From the NCBI RefSeq assembly GCF_029203305.1, contig NC_089461.1, positions 1,054,001 through 1,118,000 on the forward strand: a stretch of 64,000 bases of DNA, given 5' to 3'. The notes below the pieces were generated by a model. That model was not told the DNA's origin. It ran no database searches and was given only the letters and a program-made list of their open reading frames with translations. A program made the position numbers and the translations under genes. Below are positions 56,799-64,000 of this stretch, piece by piece. The stretch comes from Yamadazyma tenuis. Lineage: Eukaryota > Ascomycota > Pichiomycetes > Serinales > Debaryomycetaceae. Every line of letters begins with the position of its first letter. Position 1 is the first letter of the stretch.

Positions 56799-59700
56799 AT
56801 GTTTCTGGGATCAAAGCTCTTGGGCACTCCCCGAGGTGGAAACAGGAACGCCGGTACCAGAACCCAGTTGGAGTTTACCCCTATAGGTAGGACCAGCAAT
56901 CGCGAGCACAAGCGGGTGTCTGTAGGCTCTTTTGAAGATGAAGATAAAGAGAACTATGGAATTCCACTAGGACCTAAAGAACTTAACCGTGGAAAGATCA
57001 CTAACATGAAAGACTTAGACCTTACGCTTGACAACACTGACGAGTTCAGCATCGTCGGTAACTCACCGTTCAAGCCATTGAACAACACGCTTTTCCATAG
57101 ACCCATGTCTGGTTCTGAGGTGGTGCACGAGCACGCAGAGCTTATCAACAACGGAATGACTTCTATTCAAGAACAGCAACAACAAATCCTGAGGCTCAAC
57201 ACCGAGAACTACAACTTGAAAATCGAGATCAAGGCATTAAGGCACTACCTTAATCAGATCCCTGAAGACCAAAGAAGTGTATTTGACCTTAACATCAAGC
57301 TTGAACAACAGCTAGCAAATGCTGCCAAGAAGATTGACAGCTTGTCAGGCGAAGTACGCCAGTTGCAGGCCACCAAATCCGAGGCCGCTCTCAACAGCAA
57401 GAAAGAAGAAGAACTTCTAGATCATATGGAGACCATGAGATCCAAGTACGAATCGTTGCTTGAGTCCAAAGACAATGAAATTGACGATTATAGGGTCAAG
57501 CATGAGTCGTTGGTCGAGTCGAACAAAGAGGAACTCGGTAGGTATAGGGATAAGTATGAGTCGGTGATCCAATCCAAGGAAGACGAGATAGAACACATTG
57601 AGGCCAAATTGCACCACTTGGAAACCACCAACAAGTCTGCCCAGTTGTCCAGTGCTGATAGTGAGAGATTGAAAAGAGATCTTGAGATGGTCAACGACGA
57701 AGCCGAGCACTTGCGCGAAGTCAACAGACAGTTGAAGCATGACTTAGAGGCTGCGTATGGCGACTCCGATGTTAAAGATCGTACTATAAGGTCGTTGAAT
57801 GAGAGAGTCGACGATTTGCAACTCGAATTAGACCACTGGAAGTCTAAGTACGAGAAAATTGACTTTGAGTTAAGGCAGAATGTCGATTCCAGCCATGATA
57901 GTTTGGTGGGTGCCAAAGAAGAAGTAAGAAAGTTGAATGAGAAAATCGAAGAACTCCACTACGAGAATCAAAATGCAGTTTCTCAGCTTGAGAGAAGCCG
58001 TAAAGAAGTTCAAGATTTGCTTCACAATGGGAAGACCGACAACTCCAAGTTACTTGAAAAGCTCGACTATATGAATCAGGAATTGAAGCGTTACGAGAGA
58101 ACTGAGTCAAGCTTGAGAGCACAAATCAATGCATTGGTCAGAGAAAAGACTGAAGGCACTAAAAACAGTTATGACATCTACGAAGCTCAAATAGAGGCCT
58201 TGACTGCCAGTGAGAGTAAATTATCGGAAGTCAATAAGAAGTTGAATGCTCAGATTGCTCAGTTGAGGGACGAAATATACCACGTTACCTCCAGTTCCAG
58301 TGGATTTGACTCTCGGTTAGCTTCTGTTCAAAGACAGAACAAGGAGTTGGGTGACAAATTACAGTTCTATGAACAAGAGTTCGAAACAGTGGAGGATGCC
58401 TACAAGAACACCGACAAGAGTCTTAAACAGCTTCAAAGGGAGTATGACCAATTGAATAGTGAGTATCAAATCATAAGAGAGGAGAACAATACATTGGTTG
58501 AACAGATTAAGGCTCAAGCCAAGTCCTCCAACTTCTCTGCCCTTTCAGAGTTAGAAAAGTTCAACTTGAAGAAGTTAGAGTCTGAACACCAAAATCTCGA
58601 GCAAGAAATAGAAACACTCAATACTGAATTAGCAAGACTCAAGAGAGAGTTGGACTACGAGAAACTGAATAACCACACGGAAGAATTACAGGTAGAGATC
58701 AAGAAGTTGAGAAGAGAGCTTGACTTCAGCACCGATAATGGACAAGTAGAACATCTCCAAACTGAAATCAGAAGATTGAGAAATGACCTTGAGTTTGAAA
58801 GAGATAGAAAACAACCTTCTACCTCTGAATACAGACCAATGACCCCAAATAATTCTGTCTTCCTCGAAAGTGAGTGTCATAAGTTGCATATGGAGAAGGA
58901 CCTGTTGTCAAACAACCTCAGAGATGTAGAACATAAATACAGGAACTTACAAGCCTGTCTAGTGGATAAAGAGGACTTGTTGGACAGATTGGAAATCCAA
59001 CTCAAGGAATTAAAAAGGGCTAATAAGAGATGCTTTACAACTGATGAGGATGTCAAAACAGAGTTGATGCAAGCTAAAGTTCTAAACGAGTCTAAAGTGA
59101 GACAGCTTGAACTTGAGAAAGAATCCTTACAGAAAGATTATGAGTTCCAGATTCAACACTACAAGATGAGAATCGAAGAGTTACTATCTAAACTGATAAA
59201 GGCACCTGGACCCTCTGCCGGAGAATCAGGCTCTGTTATATCTCTTTTGGAGAAACAGATTGATGAAGCTTATAAGGCCAAGAACGAACTCTCTCATAAA
59301 GTCACTGAGTTGGCCAAGAATCAAGAAGAACTCCAAAACAGGTTGGAAGTTACCCAAAAGGAAACATCCCATCTACTGAATATCAACAACACGTACGAGC
59401 AGAATGAGAAGTTGTACAGACTTCAGAAAGATCAATTGGAGTTGGAAAACAAGACTACCCAAGAAGAATTAAACAAAGTGACTTCACATTGTCACAAATT
59501 GGTTAGTAAACTCAATGAGTTACAGATGAAGTTCTCAGATGACAAGGATACGAAGTTGAACAACCAATCATTGCAAAGAAGAATCGACGAGTTGAACTCC
59601 CGGCTTAGTAAAACTCATATTTCTTCACCTAACCCCAGCCGTGTTAACAGCGGTAAGTCGGTATTTTATGAAGAGCAGCTCAAGTACTACAAAGCCAAAC

Positions 59701-59999
59701 TTTATGATATCAACTTGAAGGCCAACGATCTTGAACTCATGTACAATTTTGTCATCAAGTCCGTTAAGAACTCCAGTGGACTTCTCAAAAACGACTTGTT
59801 CAAGCTCTCCAAGCTTGGAATATACCCAGACTATAAGACCATTCATCAGAAGAAGTTGAAATTCTCGGTTGTTGCAAAGTTTGTGTTGTCGATGGTGAGA
59901 TTAAAAAAGAGACAAGAAAAGGCTGAAAGAAGAAGACAAGCCATTGCTGAAATTAAAAGCAGCGTTGATAAGAAGAAAAAGATCATGATGATTGAATGA
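56799..59999 (+). CDS. SPC110: Coiled-coil spindle pole body protein, Spc110-like
   Basis: A 1066-aa protein, coiled coil from about residue 120 to 990. The N-terminal part has scattered Ser/Thr-Pro and basic sites. A CM1-like motif (LRLNTENYNLKIEIKALRHY, about residues 125-145) is the segment that binds gamma-tubulin complexes. The C-terminus has LGIYPDYKTIHQKKLKF followed by a basic amphipathic helix (VVAKFVLSMVRLKKRQEKAE), similar to the PACT/calmodulin-binding tail that anchors Spc110 and Pcp1 to the pole body. CM1 at one end plus PACT at the other favours Spc110 over Spc72. The name is inferred. Confidence 0.7.
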   Translation: MFLGSKLLGTPRGGNRNAGTRTQLEFTPIGRTSNREHKRVSVGSFEDEDKENYGIPLGPKELNRGKITNMKDLDLTLDNTDEFSIVGNSPFKPLNNTLFHRPMSGSEVVHEHAELINNGMTSIQEQQQQILRLNTENYNLKIEIKALRHYLNQIPEDQRSVFDLNIKLEQQLANAAKKIDSLSGEVRQLQATKSEAALNSKKEEELLDHMETMRSKYESLLESKDNEIDDYRVKHESLVESNKEELGRYRDKYESVIQSKEDEIEHIEAKLHHLETTNKSAQLSSADSERLKRDLEMVNDEAEHLREVNRQLKHDLEAAYGDSDVKDRTIRSLNERVDDLQLELDHWKSKYEKIDFELRQNVDSSHDSLVGAKEEVRKLNEKIEELHYENQNAVSQLERSRKEVQDLLHNGKTDNSKLLEKLDYMNQELKRYERTESSLRAQINALVREKTEGTKNSYDIYEAQIEALTASESKLSEVNKKLNAQIAQLRDEIYHVTSSSSGFDSRLASVQRQNKELGDKLQFYEQEFETVEDAYKNTDKSLKQLQREYDQLNSEYQIIREENNTLVEQIKAQAKSSNFSALSELEKFNLKKLESEHQNLEQEIETLNTELARLKRELDYEKLNNHTEELQVEIKKLRRELDFSTDNGQVEHLQTEIRRLRNDLEFERDRKQPSTSEYRPMTPNNSVFLESECHKLHMEKDLLSNNLRDVEHKYRNLQACLVDKEDLLDRLEIQLKELKRANKRCFTTDEDVKTELMQAKVLNESKVRQLELEKESLQKDYEFQIQHYKMRIEELLSKLIKAPGPSAGESGSVISLLEKQIDEAYKAKNELSHKVTELAKNQEELQNRLEVTQKETSHLLNINNTYEQNEKLYRLQKDQLELENKTTQEELNKVTSHCHKLVSKLNELQMKFSDDKDTKLNNQSLQRRIDELNSRLSKTHISSPNPSRVNSGKSVFYEEQLKYYKAKLYDINLKANDLELMYNFVIKSVKNSSGLLKNDLFKLSKLGIYPDYKTIHQKKLKFSVVAKFVLSMVRLKKRQEKAERRRQAIAEIKSSVDKKKKIMMIE

Positions 60000-60108
60000 T
60001 CATCATGGTCGAATAATCAAGACCCTTTACCATTATGTATGATTAGACTTTTGTATATTAATATATTACGTTAACTTCATTGCATTTACACTATTCGTTT
60101 ATCACATT

Positions 60109-60780
60109 TCATTCAGTGAAAGTACGTCTCAGGATCCTGGCGACCGGTGTCTGGTAGGTTCTATCATTCGAAGGTTGTCGTACTCTGGCCACCTTGGGAG
60201 TTTGCACGGGTCCGTTGGCGAAACTCACGTTACTATTGGAATTATTACGCTTTGGCATGGGGAAATTGGGAGGAATGAAGTCAGTATTCAAGTTGATGGA
60301 AATATCGCTCGTGTTATGGCCCATGATACTGTCGTTAATATCATGTGACAGAATCATGTCGAGGTTATCAGGAGCAGCAAATCCGTTGCTGAGGAACTGG
60401 GAAATGGGGAATTCATCAGTTTCAGACAGGGCCTTACTGTGGAGAGGTTTCAAGATGGTTTTGTCAGCCCGGTTGTCCAGCTCGTTCCCTTCTTTCAAAA
60501 ACTTATCAAAGATGCCATTATCACTCCAGGAAACGTCCCTGAGAAGCCGTTTGTTCTTATAGTAGTTGGCACTGAAATTAGCAGGATTTAAGGGCATTCC
60601 TCCATCTTCTTCGTCTTCCAACAAAAACTGCGGAAACAACGATGAAGTGGCCTCAAATAAGCTATGGGTATCAATGTCATCAAAGGGAATGGGATCTTCG
60701 TCACTCCACTTCTCCATATACAACACCTGGTTGGGATTGGTGAAGTGTACAAAGGTGTAGTTTCCGTCTCCACCGTACAT
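60109..60780 (-). CDS. Unrecognised 223-aa protein
   Basis: I do not recognise a family. The first ATG is at 60780. The N-terminus starts MYGGDGNYTFVHFTNPNQVL, then an acidic part, WSDEDPIPFDDID. The middle is Asn/Ser-rich, and the basic C-terminus has two TP sites (QTPKVAR and QTPVAR) and ends RRTFTE. There is no membrane segment or signal. The composition is that of a disordered nuclear or cell-cycle-regulated protein, with possible Cdk sites. That is inference. The gene is supported by its clean ATG, size and placement between two known genes. It converges with the SPC110-like gene (109 bp) and lies just downstream of RPO31. Confidence 0.65.
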   Translation of the reverse strand: MYGGDGNYTFVHFTNPNQVLYMEKWSDEDPIPFDDIDTHSLFEATSSLFPQFLLEDEEDGGMPLNPANFSANYYKNKRLLRDVSWSDNGIFDKFLKEGNELDNRADKTILKPLHSKALSETDEFPISQFLSNGFAAPDNLDMILSHDINDSIMGHNTSDISINLNTDFIPPNFPMPKRNNSNSNVSFANGPVQTPKVARVRQPSNDRTYQTPVARILRRTFTE

Positions 60781-60844
60781 TTGTGTATTTACAATTGAGA
60801 ATTCGCGATGATTGGAGTACACAATATTAAGCTATTTACAAAGT

Positions 60845-63800
60845 TTAGGCAGCTGCAATGGCCGTTTGGCAGAGATCTTCAAAAAGAGTGGGTTTCTGGT
60901 GTAAGGCCTGGGGTTCGACATTGGAGGTTTTAACCAACTTAAATGCCCCGGTTCCAATGCTCATGGTTTGCCCCAAAATAATACACTCACTCACACCTTC
61001 AACCTTGTCATTTTTCATGTAGAAAGCAGCGTCGAACAAATGGTCAGTGGTCTTTTCGAAAGATGCCAACTGTAACACCGAGTCTCTCATCTTACTCAAC
61101 CCGAACCGGGTGATTCCCAATACTTCTCCCTTATAAGTCATTACATCTCCCAAAAGTTGGATGTGACGAGGGTCCACACTCATGCCGTGTTTACTCATGG
61201 TGTAGTCAATTTCACCTATGATAGAGGATCTGGCCGCTTCAATACCCAACACCTCAAACACTTCAAGAACATGGTTGGTGGTGGTCTTGGTGCCAACAAC
61301 CCCATCGGTGGACATGACTTCTTTCAAACCGTATCCTTCAACCAACAACTCTTTCTTACTGTCGTCTCTGATATTGATGACGGCACGGGAAATGTTGGGC
61401 AAACCCTTGATACAGATTTCTGGCAACATTCTCTTCAAGTGTTGCATGCGGAAGAAGAGCACGTTGGAAGCGTCGCTGAGCTTATAGTCCACATTCATGG
61501 ACTTGGCCAAACTTTCCACCTTACTATCATTCAAAGTGACAAGAATATTGATTCGGTCACTACCAGTGATAGACACATGCGCCGGCTGAATCTTGAGCTT
61601 GGGAGCATTGACAATGGCCTGGGCAATGGAGTCAATGTTCAATTCCAATTGCAACTTCTCGATGGTTTTCAAGTCGATCTTCACCGACAAGTACGCCATA
61701 TTGTTTTTGTAGACGTCTTGGATATGGAACGCCACGTCTTTCAACAAAGTCTTTTCGATTCTTCCCTTGACAACACGGGCGGCGATTTCATCGTCATCAT
61801 TGACGAGAACCGAGTTGATGATGGGGGTGGAAATCGCCTTGGAAGCGTTGATGATTTCCTTGATACGAGGAACTCCCAACGTCACATTCATACTAGCCAC
61901 CCCAGCAAAATGAAACGTCTTCAAAGTCATCTGCGTACCAGGTTCACCAATGGACTGGGCACCAATGGCACCCACAGCGGTTCCAGGTTCGACTTTTGCT
62001 CTGGAGTATTTGTACAAGCACTGCTTTAAGAAAGTGTCAACGGATTTGGCAGAGATCTTCAAGATCTGGTCCACCGCATTCAAGCTGTCTTGGTTATCCT
62101 CCACAAACACTTCTCCATCGGTGGGAGGCGTGTAATTGGGTTTCAAGTGCTTCAGTTGTCTGGTTTTGGCCAAATGGGTGGCCTTTTTGTCGACAAAGCT
62201 TCTGATCGAATGGTAGAACTCTCTCTCGGCATCATTCTGGTCGATATACTCTTCACGGTTCAGGATGATTTGGTGGCCCAAGTTATCGTATCTGATCAAA
62301 CGGTCTTCCAATGGCTGCAAAACCTTTTCCACCTCCTCCATAACCTGATAAGGGAGTAAACCCATTTCACGGTTGCTGAAGGTGATGTTGAAACTGTGAT
62401 CCCATTGACGTACAAAGTTGACGGGTCTGGCGTCTCCTTCCATGTCGAAAGGATCCAACCCGTCACCACCATAGGTGAACTGTACAATTCCGTTGGAGGA
62501 GTTCCGAACCGTGTTGTCGTACTGTGAAGACAAATCTTCCAACGACTTCATTAATCTTCTCGACATGTACCCGGTTTCAGCGGTCTTGACAGCCGTGTCA
62601 ACCAACCCTTCTCTACCGGAAATGGCATGGAACAAGAACTCAGGAGGAGTTAATCCACTGAAAAACGAGTTTCTCACAAACCCTTTGGACTGGGGAGTCT
62701 TGGAGTTTTTGGTGAAATGTGGTAACGATCTGTCTTGGAACCCGTCAGGAACACGATTACCAGAAATAATCTGTTGTCCTACAACAGCCACCATTTGGGA
62801 GACATTTAAGGTGGATCCCTTGGACCCACAGGTGGCCATGATCAAAGGAGCATTAAGAGAGTCCAACTCCTTGATACACACTTCCCCTACTTCTTCTCTC
62901 ACCTTGGATAACAACCCTCCGATCTTGGCTTCCAACGTCTGTTCTTCATTACAACCCGGCTGGGTTTCCAACTTGCCTCTGTTGTACAAATCAATCAACT
63001 CGTCACACTTCAAGTACGCCTGCTCCACCATCAATTCCTTCTTATTTTTCAAGTCGGACCCAGGAGTCACGTCGTTGATACCAATGGAAAATCCTCTGTT
63101 TCCCAAGTACCTTGCACACAACTTGGACATTCTGTTCATCGCTTCTGCAGCTTCAGTAGGGCCGTAGTCTCTGAGAATAGTGTAAAAAACCGAGTGTTTC
63201 TTCCCGTCTCCAAGAGTGGATTTGTCCATGACACCAGACAAGATCTGAGAGCCTCTGATGATCACATACCCGTCGTTCGGAGACATTTCGTTGGCGAAAT
63301 GCCTTTCTGGAGGGATATATGTTTTTGCTTTTGCATCCAAATTGATCACCACGTTGGAGGCTTTATTTGGTTTGATGAGCAACGAAAAAACTTGTTTTCC
63401 CGTCCACAACAGAACCGGTTTGATGATGGCAGGAGGAGGCAAATCAAACTGGAGATTGGCATCCGACATCATACACAAAAGCTGGTTGACCGAAGCTCTT
63501 TCAAAAAATGAGTCCTTATGAGTTATCAAGTACGAGCCGGTAATGAAATCCTGAGTGGCTGCAATAATAGGCTCACCGGATTTTGGCGTCAATAAATTGT
63601 TTTTCACGCCCATCAAGTTGATGGCCTCCGCCCGGGCTTCTTCAGTCTGAGGTACATGCAAGTTCATTTCGTCTCCATCGAAATCGGCGTTGTAGGGAGT
63701 ACATACACATTCGTTCAACCGGAAGGTTCTCCAAGGTCTGATTTTGGCGTAGTGCGACAAAATCGATAGCCTATGTAAAGAGGGTTGTCGATTGAACAAC

Positions 63801-64000
63801 ACCACATCTCCGTCTTCAATGTGTCTCTCGACCACATCTCCGATATGCAAATTTTTGGCGATTTTAACTCGGTCACCAAACCGCAAGTTTCTCTTTGTGT
63901 TTTCATTCTGCTTCAACACATAGTTTGCACCCGGGTGCACATCTGGACCACTGAGAATCAACTTTTGCAACTTAATCCGATTATACCGGGTGCACTTCTC
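60845..64000 (-). CDS. RPO31: RNA polymerase III largest subunit (5' part outside the window)
   Basis: Rpc160, the catalytic subunit of Pol III. The frame is open to the right edge and has no start in the window, so about 1050 C-terminal residues are seen. They include the active-site metal loop NADFDGDEMN (63664-63693 region), FNRQPSLHRLSI, the bridge-helix/trigger-loop region with GREGLVDTAVKTAETGYMSR, and QSIGEPGTQMTLKTFHFAG. The C-terminus ends in KPTLFEDLCQTAIAAA, which fits Pol III rather than Pol I or Pol II, as there is no heptad repeat tail. In-frame CTG codons are rare in it. Confidence 0.96.
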   Translation of the reverse strand, partial: EKCTRYNRIKLQKLILSGPDVHPGANYVLKQNENTKRNLRFGDRVKIAKNLHIGDVVERHIEDGDVVLFNRQPSLHRLSILSHYAKIRPWRTFRLNECVCTPYNADFDGDEMNLHVPQTEEARAEAINLMGVKNNLLTPKSGEPIIAATQDFITGSYLITHKDSFFERASVNQLLCMMSDANLQFDLPPPAIIKPVLLWTGKQVFSLLIKPNKASNVVINLDAKAKTYIPPERHFANEMSPNDGYVIIRGSQILSGVMDKSTLGDGKKHSVFYTILRDYGPTEAAEAMNRMSKLCARYLGNRGFSIGINDVTPGSDLKNKKELMVEQAYLKCDELIDLYNRGKLETQPGCNEEQTLEAKIGGLLSKVREEVGEVCIKELDSLNAPLIMATCGSKGSTLNVSQMVAVVGQQIISGNRVPDGFQDRSLPHFTKNSKTPQSKGFVRNSFFSGLTPPEFLFHAISGREGLVDTAVKTAETGYMSRRLMKSLEDLSSQYDNTVRNSSNGIVQFTYGGDGLDPFDMEGDARPVNFVRQWDHSFNITFSNREMGLLPYQVMEEVEKVLQPLEDRLIRYDNLGHQIILNREEYIDQNDAEREFYHSIRSFVDKKATHLAKTRQLKHLKPNYTPPTDGEVFVEDNQDSLNAVDQILKISAKSVDTFLKQCLYKYSRAKVEPGTAVGAIGAQSIGEPGTQMTLKTFHFAGVASMNVTLGVPRIKEIINASKAISTPIINSVLVNDDDEIAARVVKGRIEKTLLKDVAFHIQDVYKNNMAYLSVKIDLKTIEKLQLELNIDSIAQAIVNAPKLKIQPAHVSITGSDRINILVTLNDSKVESLAKSMNVDYKLSDASNVLFFRMQHLKRMLPEICIKGLPNISRAVINIRDDSKKELLVEGYGLKEVMSTDGVVGTKTTTNHVLEVFEVLGIEAARSSIIGEIDYTMSKHGMSVDPRHIQLLGDVMTYKGEVLGITRFGLSKMRDSVLQLASFEKTTDHLFDAAFYMKNDKVEGVSECIILGQTMSIGTGAFKLVKTSNVEPQALHQKPTLFEDLCQTAIAAA

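Noticed and set aside
61157..62029. 290-aa plus-strand ORF
   Set aside because: Antisense to conserved RPO31. Strong codon bias keeps the opposite frame open, and the translation has no family features.

Overview
This window is nuclear DNA from an ascomycete yeast. Genes are dense and mostly intron-free, and they lie on both strands with short spacers. The three introns I can define use a perfect TACTAAC branch site. Gene content (sphingolipid C9-methyltransferase, a short Ste5-type scaffold, a HAP1-like regulator) and scarce in-frame CTG codons point to the CTG-Ser clade, perhaps the Debaryomyces/Meyerozyma/Yamadazyma side. The genus and the genetic code are inferences. Translations quoted here read CTG as Leu. 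I count about 31 protein genes and one tRNA gene. Function calls rest on family motifs read by eye.

Layout: 0-5 kb holds FAD1 (+), then RTG1, an MTF2-like mitochondrial gene and a SIR2/HST1 deacetylase (all -). 5-14 kb holds MTS1, malate synthase, an ER/Golgi glutaredoxin, intron-bearing RPS11 (-), an unrecognised 462-aa protein, glutathione reductase and SMD3 (-). 14-26 kb holds a HAP1-like zinc-cluster regulator with heme-type CP motifs, APC1 (-), a possible GCR1_C-domain protein, mitochondrial EF-Tu (-) and a PQ-loop membrane protein (-). 26-37 kb is the most unusual part: three BUL-type arrestin/Rsp5-adaptor genes on the minus strand, with SLI15 and CNS1 between the first and second. 37-45 kb holds VID21/EAF1 (-), tRNA-Phe (-), TVP15 rebuilt from three exons, SPO71 and a PPxY single-pass membrane protein (-). 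45-64 kb holds a CST5/STE5-like scaffold (-), PDA1, BRR2, TRP4, an SPC110-like spindle pole protein, an unrecognised 223-aa protein (-) and RPO31 (-), which runs off the right edge.

There is no operon logic, but some themes recur. One is mitochondrial and carbon metabolism with redox control: MLS1, PDA1, TUF1, MTF2, RTG1, GLR1 and the HAP1-like gene. Another is mitosis: APC1, SLI15 and the SPC110-like gene. A third is ubiquitin-adaptor proteins with PPxY motifs: three BUL genes plus the RCR-like protein. I saw no transposon, LTR, CRISPR, plasmid, viral gene or origin. The best leads are the BUL cluster, the HAP1-like protein, the hidden three-exon TVP15, short upstream ORFs at GLR1 and TRP4, the atypical C-terminus of malate synthase, and the unrecognised proteins.
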